A program made the translations under genes and the position numbers. A stretch of 39,806 nt of DNA from Patescibacteria group bacterium (lineage in GTDB: Bacteria > Patescibacteriota > WWE3 > JAUXAW01 > JAYEID01), in the NCBI GenBank assembly GCA_034659915.1, contig JAYEID010000022.1, positions 1-39,806 of the forward strand, written 5' to 3'. Shown here one piece after another: positions 8,246 to 17,442 of the stretch (the first letter of the stretch is position 1; every line of letters starts with the position of its first letter). Below the pieces are notes generated by a model. The model did no database searches and had not been told where the DNA came from. It was given only the letters and a program-made list of their open reading frames with translations.

Positions 8246-9337
8246 TCACTTTACGATTTTTACTAAATCTTCTTCTGTTTCATAACACCTCAACCGCCCG
8301 CTCAAATACCCAACCCTGTAAGACACTCCGTCACTCATTAATTTCCAATTCGTACCATCTAGGGTTATTTTAACAAGCTTTTTCAGCTGATTTCTACTAT
8401 CATACTCCTCGCGATTGGGATTAGCCTCCTGGGCAGTGAAGGGAACAACGACGTATTTTCCTATTTCTGGTCTTTCGAGTTGGAGGTTAATAAACTGCTC
8501 TTTGGCCAGAGCTTTACCAAGAAGTTCATGTAATTCGACAACTGTTAGCTTTTCGAGTTGTTTTGCTTTTTGGTAAGCGGGATCTGCTTCTTTCTTCTCT
8601 TGTTCTTTAACGCTTTCCATGAAATTCGCAACTTGCGTCATGTGCACAACTGCTTCGTTCCCTTCTTCCTCTGTAAAGCAAAACTCTGATCTGTATTTTG
8701 CAAGTAATTCTTTACCTCTCTTCTCCTCTTGTTCCCGTTCTGCTTGCCATTTGTGGTGATCTTCAACCTCGGATTTATTGTAATCACAACCGCTACACGC
8801 GTACTTCCAAATCGTTTTATCTTCTTTTTCATCTGTCGTGATACTTACTTTTATTTCGTTCTCGCATTTTTCACAGATTTCTGGTGTGCTTTCGTACTTC
8901 TGGCCATTATCAAAATAACCTTCTCGGTAATTGCATTTAGGACATTCGTGGAGAAATAGTACTTTTAGGGGTTTGTTTGCAAGGTCCTGAAGTGTTTTGA
9001 GCGTCGGCTTCATCAGAACATCGCACTCAGGGCAGTAGAGTTCGGCGGGGGTAGCATTATCAAAATGATCCTGTTTGGCCTTATCTTCCGAAATCCAAAG
9101 ATCCAGTGTTTCTTGCCTGTTCTTAAACCTTTCCAACTTTACGGAGTGGATAACTAAGTTAGTCATTCTGGACCAATCTGTTTCCAGCTTATCTTTTTTA
9201 ATATCCTGACTTGTTGATTCTTCTTTCAGTTCGGAAAGCTTTTCTTGGAGGGTTTGTACCCATTGAATACAAATTTCTATGGTTTGAAGATCGTATTTAT
9301 CTTCGTAATGTTGTGGCAATTTTAAATATTTTTCCAT
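8246..9337 (-). CDS. Unknown zinc-ribbon protein (four CxxC pairs)
   Basis: A 363-residue protein of unknown function. The N-terminal third is helical and charged (possible coiled coil, about 30-60). Four CxxC knuckles follow at C102/C105, C132/C135, C155/C158 and C181/C184, enough for two zinc ribbons. A Lys/Glu-rich helix spans roughly 190-260. The C-terminal 90 residues resemble a small beta-rich domain (IGKYVVVPFTAQEA, WKLMSDGVSYRVGYLSGRLR). It sits between a PD-(D/E)xK gene (17 bases upstream) and the HEPN-motif gene (12 bases downstream). Zinc ribbons in such contexts often bind nucleic acid, which is an inference here. No homologue is recognised. Confidence 0.6.
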   Translation of the reverse strand: MEKYLKLPQHYEDKYDLQTIEICIQWVQTLQEKLSELKEESTSQDIKKDKLETDWSRMTNLVIHSVKLERFKNRQETLDLWISEDKAKQDHFDNATPAELYCPECDVLMKPTLKTLQDLANKPLKVLFLHECPKCNYREGYFDNGQKYESTPEICEKCENEIKVSITTDEKEDKTIWKYACSGCDYNKSEVEDHHKWQAEREQEEKRGKELLAKYRSEFCFTEEEGNEAVVHMTQVANFMESVKEQEKKEADPAYQKAKQLEKLTVVELHELLGKALAKEQFINLQLERPEIGKYVVVPFTAQEANPNREEYDSRNQLKKLVKITLDGTNWKLMSDGVSYRVGYLSGRLRCYETEEDLVKIVK

Positions 9338-9354
9338 CTGTGTGGGAAAATAAT

Positions 9355-10434
9355 TTAGTTTTCAATATAGGTAATATTTTCAAGTAGCACTTTAAATTTA
9401 TCTGTTGAGTAGTCGGATAGAGGTGTTTTCGTTACTTTTCCATACGATGTTTGTAAATCATCAAGAACCTCGGTATTAGAAAACTTATCTTTAATTAACT
9501 TTTTAATTTTCTGTTCCAATTCCTTACTGCACCAACACTGCAACCCGCCACCTTCATAATCCGGCTCGATTCCTAAATTAAATTGCACTTTGTTTTCCGA
9601 CTCAAATTCAAATTGAAAATAGACAAACTTAGGGGTCTTCTTGACTTCCAGTTGATCAATTATACATTTGCCTGATGCTAATTGGTTGTAAAGGGCCAGA
9701 AGATCTTTAACTTTTCCTTGTTCCGAGCGACCCTTGTAGGCAGTAATAAACTCGTCATCGCTTGGGATCTTTGTATGGCGGCGAGATTTACCGATGTCCT
9801 TTTTTACCTCACTTCCAAAAAGTTTGGGGATAATAATTTCAAACTCTTCATGTTTGTAATATTCCAATTCCACGGCGTAAATAGTAAATTCGCTATTCTG
9901 ATTGACAAACAAAATAAGGTCCTTTAACCGATTGTCTAATGCATCCATCAAAACAACAAATCGATAGTTCCCATCTATAATATTCTGTCCCACAGTGTCC
10001 AAAACCGTAGTTGTATCCTCCTCAGAAAGTCCGTAGAAATTACGAATACGAGTGTGAAGAGGTTCATTCAAGTCCTTTGTAACGTGATTTGCAAGTTCGT
10101 TCAGGAAATCCTCGCGATTTCGGAAGTGAGCCCAAAGAGCAGCTCCGTAATCAAGTACTTGCGCAACTACTTTGCGCTTATCGGTATTTTTATAAAGTTT
10201 TGTTTCAATTAAATAAATCTCGCCTTCTTTATCAATACCTACAGCATCAATTGGACCGCTAGTGGTATTAAACTCCCTAGCAAGAATCAATAGACGAATA
10301 TCTTCTTTTATTTCGTACAAAGGAATACTTTCGGGATTTTCATAAATATATTCCTGCAATTTGCTTTCTTTGCCAAAACTTTTACTTTCAGTAATTACAG
10401 CGTTTTTTCCGTTCTTAGTTATAACAATAGACAT
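9355..10434 (-). CDS. PD-(D/E)xK nuclease-fold protein (NucS/DUF91-like N-terminus)
   Basis: From the ATG at 10434 the protein has 359 residues. The first 110 carry a PD-(D/E)xK core: D63 (SGPIDAVGID), then E77-T-K79 (IYLIETKLYKN), then a helix with KVVAQVLDYGAALW that resembles the Q-x3-Y motif of NucS/RecB-like nucleases. The remainder has no recognised domain. It is a paralogue of the protein encoded at 11605-12695; both share the 'ELQEIIYE-P-IPIHEI' type opening. A GTG at 10446 would add four residues and overlap the upstream gene. I prefer the ATG, one base after the upstream stop. The tight spacing indicates one transcript with the neighbouring nuclease-fold gene. Confidence 0.75.
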   Translation of the reverse strand: MSIVITKNGKNAVITESKSFGKESKLQEYIYENPESIPLYEIKEDIRLLILAREFNTTSGPIDAVGIDKEGEIYLIETKLYKNTDKRKVVAQVLDYGAALWAHFRNREDFLNELANHVTKDLNEPLHTRIRNFYGLSEEDTTTVLDTVGQNIIDGNYRFVVLMDALDNRLKDLILFVNQNSEFTIYAVELEYYKHEEFEIIIPKLFGSEVKKDIGKSRRHTKIPSDDEFITAYKGRSEQGKVKDLLALYNQLASGKCIIDQLEVKKTPKFVYFQFEFESENKVQFNLGIEPDYEGGGLQCWCSKELEQKIKKLIKDKFSNTEVLDDLQTSYGKVTKTPLSDYSTDKFKVLLENITYIEN

Positions 10435-10435
10435 T

Positions 10436-11560
10436 TTATAGTTCACTAAAGCAATTTAGAATTAGTTTTTCTAGCTCTTTAGCTTGCTCTATATTCTCAA
10501 TAGTCCTTGAAAAGTCGTCGAGTTTTTTTATTGTTCCCTCATTTAATCCCAGTTTTTCAAAATTAACAAAACCAAAAGCAATGTGCGCGCCCTCCGGATA
10601 TATTCCAAACAGGCCAAGCTTTTTAGGTCTTGGGTTACTGGTATCTAAATATTCTATCCCGAGTTCTTTGCTCCGGTATCTAACGTAAAGATTATTGTAT
10701 TTCTTTGCGAGATCTTTAATAAATGCTTTGAGATAGAGCAAGGCTTCTCTTACGTTATCGTCGTGGTTATGTGCCAATTTATCGAATTCCTTCTCTGTTA
10801 TTCTGTAGGTTTTAGTTACGCTTTTATAATTGTCAGTGGCGGTTTGGAATTTTCCCCACGCTGTTTTTAAATTAGTCCCAATACGATTAGCACTAATTTT
10901 TTCCAGCTTATTAGAGCTATTGTTTAGATTTTCCTTGGACAAAAGACTCTCTAACTCTTTAAGAATTTCTCTTCCCCTTTGGGATTCTAATTCATTGAAG
11001 TTAAACTGAATTAAGGGTTTAGTTTTTTTCAAATCTTTGGGATTAATAAGTGCAGAATAAAGTTTGGAAGTTCGGCCAGAGGTAATTAATACCCAAGGGG
11101 TTTCAAGCTTCAACGTATATTCCAGACATTGATCTAAGTATTTCTCGACGGGCTCCTCCCAGGATTTTACTTCTACAATTAAGAGGGGTTTACTATCCTT
11201 TCCCAAGACCACAACATCAGCCTGGTTGAGCTCAAAAAAGAGATCTTTTGAAGTGTCGTAGCCTAAGAATCTTAATAGCGGTAAAACAAACTTAATCTTT
11301 ACATTCTCTTCCGATCCGCGCTGAGCGGTAACAATGTCTTGGCTCACTTTAAGGTTGCGTAAATATTCAATTAGATCTGCTCCCTTGTTGAGATTCGCTT
11401 CTGCCTGTGTAATTAATTTCTGATGCTCTTGTGGCAATTCTGAAAATTTACTGGCGTTCGCAACAGAATCAACAAAGTCTTTTCTACTTTCCATGCCAAG
11501 ACCAAGAATAGGCTCGACCATCATTAATTTTCCAACTCTGCGGCTTAATTCAGGCTTCAT
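10436..11560 (-). CDS. PD-(D/E)xK nuclease-fold protein (HsdR N-terminal-like)
   Basis: A 374-residue protein. Residues about 80-190 match the N-terminal nuclease domain of type I restriction HsdR and related proteins. ENVKIKFVLPLLRFLGYD is followed by D115 (QADVVVLG), E130-V-K132 (LLIVEVKSW), a helix with EKYLDQCLEYTLKL, and WVLITSGRTSKLY. The rest is helical with no motor domain, so it is a stand-alone nuclease domain rather than an HsdR. It is followed after one base by the NucS-like gene. Other in-frame ATGs exist within the first 23 codons and no clear ribosome site decides between them, so the start is uncertain. Confidence 0.75.
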   Translation of the reverse strand: MKPELSRRVGKLMMVEPILGLGMESRKDFVDSVANASKFSELPQEHQKLITQAEANLNKGADLIEYLRNLKVSQDIVTAQRGSEENVKIKFVLPLLRFLGYDTSKDLFFELNQADVVVLGKDSKPLLIVEVKSWEEPVEKYLDQCLEYTLKLETPWVLITSGRTSKLYSALINPKDLKKTKPLIQFNFNELESQRGREILKELESLLSKENLNNSSNKLEKISANRIGTNLKTAWGKFQTATDNYKSVTKTYRITEKEFDKLAHNHDDNVREALLYLKAFIKDLAKKYNNLYVRYRSKELGIEYLDTSNPRPKKLGLFGIYPEGAHIAFGFVNFEKLGLNEGTIKKLDDFSRTIENIEQAKELEKLILNCFSEL

Positions 11561-11604
11561 TTTAGATTTTGAACTTTCTGACCGTGGGGCTTAGAACTTA
11601 TGTA

Positions 11605-12695
11605 TTAAATTAGTTCTTTTTTTATTTCTTGGTATAGACAAATCAAAGTCTCAATATCCTCCTCTTTTAAGGTCTCAATATCTACATTGACGTAATCCCA
11701 ACTTTTGCTTTGTTTAAACTCCGCGGTTTTAATTTTATCTAACACCTTCCGGCCATATTTTTGGCCAAATTAGATAAGTTGTCATCGTAATAAAAATAAC
11801 CGCTTACGGCTTCGACTCTTCCATCCGACCACCCGTGCATAATTGTTACTAAATCATCTTTATACGGGAACTTTAGTGTGTAAGAACCAGTCACTGCTCC
11901 CGTACCAAAGCTTATTTCACCCAGGCTTTCCACGCCTTTAAACAACTTCTTTGATAAAGAAAAAGCATCTGAATTAATATTTTTTGCTAGTTCGTTAAAG
12001 AAGCTATCCTTATCCCATTTTTTCCTTTTCGAGGGTTGTTCTTCACGCGCTTCTGTTTGTTTAATGTTTACGCCATGAATTTGAGGAACTAAAAATTCGC
12101 TATCTTCTGAATCTTTAAAATATCGTGCGGCAAGGGCATAGATTTGAGGTCCAGAGAAACTACTGGAATTTATGAATTCCAATATTCTTTTTAGGCTGTC
12201 ATCTACATCGTCTACCAGAATGAAAAGTGAGAAATCACCGTTATATAAATTATTACCAATCGCTTTGCGGAATTCTTCCTCGGACCACTCTTCATCTTCT
12301 ATTAAATCCGCCATTAAGTCCAAGAGTGGGTTCCCTTTCTTTTCTTCAACCATAGCGTCAAATTGCTCATAAGTTTTTTTCCAAAGAAAAGCTGCGTAAT
12401 CTAGAATTTGCCCAATTACTTTTCTTCTTATTTCGGCGTTAGCGGCGAGTTTAGCTTCAATTATTGTTATTTTTCCATCCTCATCAATACCAATAATATC
12501 CGAGGAACCCGCTCCCGGTAGACCAAATTCTTTAATTGCAACTTTTATTTCCTTTCTATCCTCACTTATTTCGTGAATGGGAATAATACTAGGGTCTTCG
12601 TAAATTATTTCTTGCAATTCAGCCTCGTTCCTGTATCCACGCTGGTTGTAAGCTTCCCATTTTTTGTTATTCTTTTCGCGTTTGAGTATTTTCAT
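11605..12695 (-). pseudogene. PD-(D/E)xK nuclease-fold protein with C-terminal frameshift
   Basis: From ATG 12695 the reading frame runs 318 codons to a TAG at 11739. It has a NucS/DUF91-like PD-(D/E)xK core: D66 (GSSDIIGID), E80-A-K82 (ITIIEAKL) and the helix KVIGQILDYAAFLW. It is a paralogue of the 9355-10434 protein. Just before the stop, a five-A run (plus-strand T at 11758-11762) marks a probable frameshift. Slipping back one base there turns AKNMAGRC-stop into AKKYGRKVLDKIK and opens 45-50 further codons ending at TAA 11605, with sensible protein sequence (TAEFKQSKSWDYVNVDIETL). The natural product was probably about 362 residues. A lost base, an assembly error or a programmed -1 shift cannot be told apart here. 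The nuclease core itself is intact. Confidence 0.7.
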
Positions 12696-12865
12696 TTTGA
12701 TTATAAACTAAGTTTCCAAAGCGCCCTTTAAGCTTCGCTTTTCTGCTGCCTTTGTTATAAAACGGGAGCCCTACCAATTAGATTGTGTAATCTCTAAGTT
12801 ACTAACGGGCTAGCAATTACATCCTAGCTTACAGAACAACAATTGTAAAGCAAATACTTACTACC

Positions 12866-12886
12866 TGTGCGTTTTACTATTGTGCG
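12866..12886. promoter_or_regulatory. Direct repeat TGTGCG in the promoter region of the XRE gene
   Basis: TGTGCG occurs at 12866-12871 and 12881-12886, 15 bases apart, just upstream of the XRE-type regulator gene. The spacing of about one and a half helical turns and the position suggest an autoregulatory site, but this is inference from one gene. Confidence 0.25.
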
Positions 12887-12906
12887 AATTAGCTAACAAT
12901 AAAATT

Positions 12907-13131
12907 ATGCTTAGCAAGAAAAGATTCACACAGATTGTAGGTGATAATATTAGGGAATTGAGGCAGGAAAGAGGCTTGACTCAGGATGAGCTCTCGCATA
13001 AGTGCGGTTTCTACAGAACTTACATTAACTTAATTGAAACTGCCAAGAGAACTCCATCCTCCTACACACTATTTAAAGTAGCAAAAGGTTTGGAAGTTGA
13101 GGTTGATAAGCTTTATCCTTCTACCGTTTAA
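12907..13131 (+). CDS. XRE-family HTH regulator (C-protein-like)
   Basis: A small DNA-binding regulator of 74 residues from the ATG at 12907; a TTG at 12880 would add nine. The HTH spans IRELRQERGLTQDELSHKCGFYRTYINLIETAKR, the XRE/Cro fold. The ending (GLEVEVDKLYPSTV) is that of single-domain controllers found with restriction-modification systems. It is the only plus-strand gene within the 6.6-24.8 kb island. It points away from the nuclease genes whose transcript begins near 12695, so it could control that divergent operon and itself. TGTGCG direct repeats lie just upstream of it. Confidence 0.85.
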   Translation: MLSKKRFTQIVGDNIRELRQERGLTQDELSHKCGFYRTYINLIETAKRTPSSYTLFKVAKGLEVEVDKLYPSTV

Positions 13132-13135
13132 GTCT

Positions 13136-14128
13136 CTAATTCGTAGTTTCTTCAATCGAGAAGTCGCCTGGAAGTTTATCTGGCCATGCTTTTAGAATAA
13201 CTAAATCGTTGTTTTCTGCATAATTATAAGCTTCCTGATATAAACTGCGAGCTTCTTTGTGTAACCTATCCTGTTCTTCTCCAAAGGTTTCCCGGTTTGT
13301 TTTTGACCAGGCAAACATTCCTTCTTCAATACCAGATTTTTGTTCCAGAAGGGATTCTAAGATTTCCATATGCTCATCAGTTTTGCTTTGGATTTTCTCC
13401 GGATCCGCTTCTTTCAAATCGGCAATAATTGTGTCCAGCGTCAGAAGGTTTTCCTTGTTTTCTTTTATTTTCTGGAACAATTCTTCCTCGTAAGTTCCGT
13501 TGTTGTATAAAACTTCAATAGTATTGAACTGCGTAATCAAATTAGCGCGCGTCATTGCGTAGGAAGCAAATTTTTCGGATATAGTTTCCACAGGTCCGCC
13601 ACCAACAATAGCTAACAAATTACTCATAAGCTCAGCTCGAATATTAAAAAACTTGAAGATCTCCATCATTCCCCGGAATGTTGGCTCCATACCGTTTCTG
13701 TAGGCTTGGAAAGCTTCGTAATCCTTTTCGTCGGCTCTTTTCCGCCGTTCAAGGAATTCGGAGTATTCTTTTGCCAGTTTGAGTTTTTTCTGCTCTTTAC
13801 CGATTCTTAGCATCTCTTTGTATGCCGAGTTTCTTTCATCCATATGGGTAATAAAATCATCTATATATCCTTGCACTTCCGTAAGGTTCTGTAATTTGCT
13901 GACCATATTTACAATTGCAAAATCAGCATCCTGTGAAGCTTCCTCCGCGCCAATGTAATTTTTGCGGTACTTCTTTTCTAGATGCAATGCACCCGCTTTT
14001 GGATTTATATTTTCGTAATAGATAGTATCTACTAGAAAGCTCTTTAAACTCTCCCGAAACAAAAACCCGCCGACAACGGCGGGAATAATTAGAGAGATTA
14101 AGAATATTTTCTTTGTTGTTAATTCCAT
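13136..14128 (-). CDS. Membrane-anchored helical protein, unknown
   Basis: A 330-residue protein with one hydrophobic segment at about 6-24 (KKIFLISLIIPAVVGGFLF), which acts as a signal anchor or uncleaved signal. A long, charged, mainly helical region rich in Glu, Lys and Leu follows; coiled coil is likely around 90-140 and 195-275. No domain is recognised. It converges on the XRE gene (4-base gap) and lies 94 bases downstream of the Mrr-helical gene, so it may be the last gene of the minus-strand defence transcript. Its topology suggests a body outside the membrane. Function unknown. Confidence 0.6.
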   Translation of the reverse strand: MELTTKKIFLISLIIPAVVGGFLFRESLKSFLVDTIYYENINPKAGALHLEKKYRKNYIGAEEASQDADFAIVNMVSKLQNLTEVQGYIDDFITHMDERNSAYKEMLRIGKEQKKLKLAKEYSEFLERRKRADEKDYEAFQAYRNGMEPTFRGMMEIFKFFNIRAELMSNLLAIVGGGPVETISEKFASYAMTRANLITQFNTIEVLYNNGTYEEELFQKIKENKENLLTLDTIIADLKEADPEKIQSKTDEHMEILESLLEQKSGIEEGMFAWSKTNRETFGEEQDRLHKEARSLYQEAYNYAENNDLVILKAWPDKLPGDFSIEETTN

Positions 14129-14222
14129 TAAAACTATTCTATCACACAGAATTCTGGGGCGGCTTGAGAACGTTTTAAGAAGTTACTGCGGGATTTTGCT
14201 CATTGCCCTTAGAATAATAAGA

Positions 14223-17200
14223 TTACAAATTATTATAATTACTTGTATTCTCTGCGGTTCCGTACCAGAAATCTTCGTATTCAAAATATAGCGAATAAAA
14301 TTCATCCCAACCACGTTCTAAACCTTTATCAAATATATTTATTAAATATTCTCTGGAGACGGTGTCCAAATCGCTTTCCATTAGCTTTTCTACTATATTG
14401 GCTATCTTTTTAGCTATCAGGGAATCGCTTAGCAATGGTTCTACTTCCGCTACCTGGTTGTTAAGTATTTCGAGGCATCGTTCTTTTTCAACATCAACTT
14501 CAATACATCTTGAAAAATAATTTATTAAATGAGATTGTGCAGGCACGTTCTTTGTGTTCTTAATTAATTGTGCAACTAATCCATTTTCGTCTAAGAACTT
14601 AAAGTGCTTTGGTTTAATTTCATCTCTTTCAAACAGAAAAGAAGCCCGTTCAACAACTTCAAAGCTATTTTGAGGTTTAAGGAGCTCTTTGAGATATCGC
14701 GCAACCTTAGTTCCTTTATCGTCCTTTATCATACTTGGTAATTGCGATTCAAAAACAAATGCCAAAGAGTGTTGTGTAGTCTGGGTTCCTTTTCTTCCTC
14801 CTACAACTTCGTCAACCAAGTCCTGTATTTCACAGCAACTAGCATATTTGTACGCTATTAACTCACCAAGATTTTCGTTAATTTTCTCATCTTCGTTCTC
14901 AAACAAGGACTTTATAAAACTTTGTTGTTCAATAAACTTCTTACAGTCTAAGTTGGCGAAGAACTGAATAAGAGGGAAATCGATCTCTGCAATTCTAGCA
15001 TCTTTAAAATTATTAATAATTCTTTTGCATAGAGAGTAATCTTTACCAATTAAGTATTTAAGGTTATAAATAAGAGTCGCCTTTACAGCGTTTGTAGTAT
15101 CTTTTGCTAATTCCTCCAACCTTGCGGCAATTTCGCTATCCTCAGGGAAATAATGGTAAAAAGCAACAAGGGCCTCGGTTGCCTTACCTCGAACGGAATT
15201 AATCCCTTTAATTATAGCATCGTCTGGTCGATAACCATTAGATTGTATTGCTCTATCGTGTACTGGGTCGGAATCTTTAGATAAACTAAGTAGGGATTCT
15301 TTGATTTTTCCGAGCGTAGCATCTTCATAATCTTGTATATCTGGTTTCTGGCAAATACCGTCAAAATGTCTAGCGAGTTCCATCCTTGCCCATATGTCTT
15401 CTGATGATAATAATGGTAATAATCCACTGATTCCGGTAATATCCTTCGGTTTTTCTTGTATGTACGCTTTTACCATTCCGCTTGCAAAATGTGGATCAAT
15501 TTTTTTACCTCTCATCTCTGAAAGTAATTCTTTAAGTCTGTTTGGGTCTTGAGTTATTAAATCGGCAAAGGCTGAGCTTAAATCGTAAGGTTCGGATACT
15601 TCTCCTGATGTATGGTCAATCATCCGTTGTACCAGTTCACTATTGCACTCGCTTTGTAACTCCTTGACGGTCGGTTTCGACGTTGGTTCCTCCCACGAAG
15701 ACGCTACAATAGGAGGTCTTTCGACTTTTTCTTTTAACTCGAGTTCTTTGGAGATTATATCTAAATCTGATCTTGTATCGCTATTAAGCTTTAGTGTGTG
15801 CTTTTGTAAAGTTCTAAAAGAGATCAAGTAAAAGACTTCATAATTTGCATTAAGTAATTTTTCAATAATTTGGGAAGCTCGCTTCTTATTTGATTTAGAA
15901 AGCTTATCTAATGCTTTTTCAATCTCCAGTGCTATTCGTTCTTTTCTGTTGTGATTGTATTCTAAATTTTCAAATGATTTATCAGCAAGCCAGATATAAG
16001 AATAATCGCGAATTATTCTAAGCTCATCAGAATGATTACCATATTCTGATTCCAGGGCCATTAGCTCTACCTCGATTGCTAAGTCGATTGCTTTATCAGC
16101 GTATGCGGAGTTATTCAACAACTCGCTTAAAGCCTTTATTGTTTCTTCAAAAACCCAATTTTCATTGTCTCTGCCTTGAAAGGTTAAAGCGAGGGTAGGA
16201 CCACCCTGAGTAACATCCTGCTGAGGTGGCGCATAGAGAAATACTTTTTTAAGTATCTCTAAGACTTTGGCGATATTCACATCAACAAAGGTTAGTACAG
16301 CTTTTGGAACTTCCCGCCTAACCCAAGGATGTTGGTGCTCCGCCACACGTGAAAAAATCTCCCATAGCAATTCGATATTTTGCTTGTCCTTAGGTTGCAT
16401 CTTGCCAAGCGATTTGACTAAACTGGATAAGATGTTGTAGTTCTTTGTATTTTTTTCGAGTTCTACGATAAGAGGCAAAATCTCGTCTGAATATTCGGGC
16501 GCGCATGTTTCAAAGTAGTTAAGAAGCTGGAATTTAACAGTACCATCTTCATCTTGCTCCACAATCGATCTAATCACATTCTCCTTTATTCTTGGAAACC
16601 ATTCTGCCTTGTTTAGCTTCGATAAATTTCTCAGAAAATGCCAAGCTAGTTTTCTATCATCTTTAATGATGTGTAAGGTTATCTTTTTCTCTTTCTTGCT
16701 AACGACTCCACCTTTATTCTTAATAAACTTGAGTAAAAATGAGAGTTTCTCATGAAAGAAAACGTTTTTGTCTGTCAAAATATGACGTGGTTGCCCAAGG
16801 ACTCCTATGGGAGCTGTTGGTAGTTGTCCTCCCGCAAGTAACTGCTCGAAATCATATTTAACAGCCGTATATTGATCTAGTAGGCTATTAATCTTTGAGA
16901 AATCCCAAACTCTGATTCGCGGAATGTGAGGTGTGTAATTTTCTAATATGTTTTCATGGTACCACTCAGTCCAATCCTTGCCGCTTAATTCAACAGGTGT
17001 GATTAGGATGTAGTTTTTAGGCAAAGGTTTCTTTTTGATAACCCCATCTAATTCTTTTAATAATTCACTTTTAAACTTGCTCTTGAGTTTATTATTGTCG
17101 TTTCTCCCATGATCTCTGTATTTAAACTGAAACCACCAAATCCCCTCCCAATCGTATTTATTTTCACCTGCTATCAAAAAAGCATCGCACTTATTATCCC

Positions 17201-17339
17201 TTCCTACTTTATTAGTAGGTTGAACGTCAGGTGATATCTCAGAACGTAGGAGGCGTAAACACAATCGATTAAAATCCTCCTCCCCTAGTTCGCTAAATTT
17301 GAGAAAACTCCATTGCTTACCTAAATAGTATTTATTCAT
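14223..17339 (-). CDS. Mrr-like nuclease fused to a long HEAT-like helical protein
   Basis: A 1038-residue protein. The N-terminal 110 residues look like an Mrr-type restriction domain: FNRLCLRLL helix, GRDNKCDAFLIAG with D52, and WWFQFKYRD supplying Q71-x-K73, followed by a YILITPVELS strand. From about 190 to the end the sequence is repeated alpha-helical pairs (for example EQDEDGTVKFQLLNYFE, LSSLVKSLGKM, HPWVRREVPKAVLTF, RGKATEALVAFYHYFPED) that read as HEAT/armadillo repeats. This is a nuclease on a solenoid scaffold, as in several anti-phage proteins where the solenoid senses a partner. It lies downstream of the methyltransferase-helicase set with a methyltransferase relic between. The target and the trigger are unknown. 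Confidence 0.7.
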   Translation of the reverse strand: MNKYYLGKQWSFLKFSELGEEDFNRLCLRLLRSEISPDVQPTNKVGRDNKCDAFLIAGENKYDWEGIWWFQFKYRDHGRNDNNKLKSKFKSELLKELDGVIKKKPLPKNYILITPVELSGKDWTEWYHENILENYTPHIPRIRVWDFSKINSLLDQYTAVKYDFEQLLAGGQLPTAPIGVLGQPRHILTDKNVFFHEKLSFLLKFIKNKGGVVSKKEKKITLHIIKDDRKLAWHFLRNLSKLNKAEWFPRIKENVIRSIVEQDEDGTVKFQLLNYFETCAPEYSDEILPLIVELEKNTKNYNILSSLVKSLGKMQPKDKQNIELLWEIFSRVAEHQHPWVRREVPKAVLTFVDVNIAKVLEILKKVFLYAPPQQDVTQGGPTLALTFQGRDNENWVFEETIKALSELLNNSAYADKAIDLAIEVELMALESEYGNHSDELRIIRDYSYIWLADKSFENLEYNHNRKERIALEIEKALDKLSKSNKKRASQIIEKLLNANYEVFYLISFRTLQKHTLKLNSDTRSDLDIISKELELKEKVERPPIVASSWEEPTSKPTVKELQSECNSELVQRMIDHTSGEVSEPYDLSSAFADLITQDPNRLKELLSEMRGKKIDPHFASGMVKAYIQEKPKDITGISGLLPLLSSEDIWARMELARHFDGICQKPDIQDYEDATLGKIKESLLSLSKDSDPVHDRAIQSNGYRPDDAIIKGINSVRGKATEALVAFYHYFPEDSEIAARLEELAKDTTNAVKATLIYNLKYLIGKDYSLCKRIINNFKDARIAEIDFPLIQFFANLDCKKFIEQQSFIKSLFENEDEKINENLGELIAYKYASCCEIQDLVDEVVGGRKGTQTTQHSLAFVFESQLPSMIKDDKGTKVARYLKELLKPQNSFEVVERASFLFERDEIKPKHFKFLDENGLVAQLIKNTKNVPAQSHLINYFSRCIEVDVEKERCLEILNNQVAEVEPLLSDSLIAKKIANIVEKLMESDLDTVSREYLINIFDKGLERGWDEFYSLYFEYEDFWYGTAENTSNYNNL

Positions 17340-17340
17340 C

Positions 17341-17425
17341 TTTGCTGCTCTCTATAATCTTAATTTCCTCCGGTGAGAGGTTGTATAGTTTGTAAATTAA
17401 TTAATCGATTTGTTCTTCGTGTTTT
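17341..17425 (-). pseudogene. Relic of an Eco57I-type methyltransferase C-terminus
   Basis: On the minus strand this stretch reads GKHEEQID-stop-LIYKLYNLSPEEIKIIESS, nearly the same as the end of the intact methyltransferase (QIDQLVYKLYNLTPEEIGIVEGS). At DNA level 17362-17412 matches 18135-18185 at 43 of 51 positions. The Gln codon CAA has become TAA and there is no upstream open frame. It is therefore the tail of a lost or duplicated methyltransferase, lying on the other side of the 222-residue gene. Confidence 0.7.
17362..17412. repeat. 51-bp imperfect direct repeat, copy 1 (copy 2 at 18135-18185)
   Basis: It shares AATTTCCTCCGGTG, AGGTTGTA and AGTTTGTAAA with 18135-18185, 43 of 51 identical by direct reading. 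Together the two copies bracket the 222-residue gene, which fits a duplication or a cassette exchange at methyltransferase tails. Confidence 0.7.
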
Positions 17426-17442
17426 CCCATCTAATAAATCTT

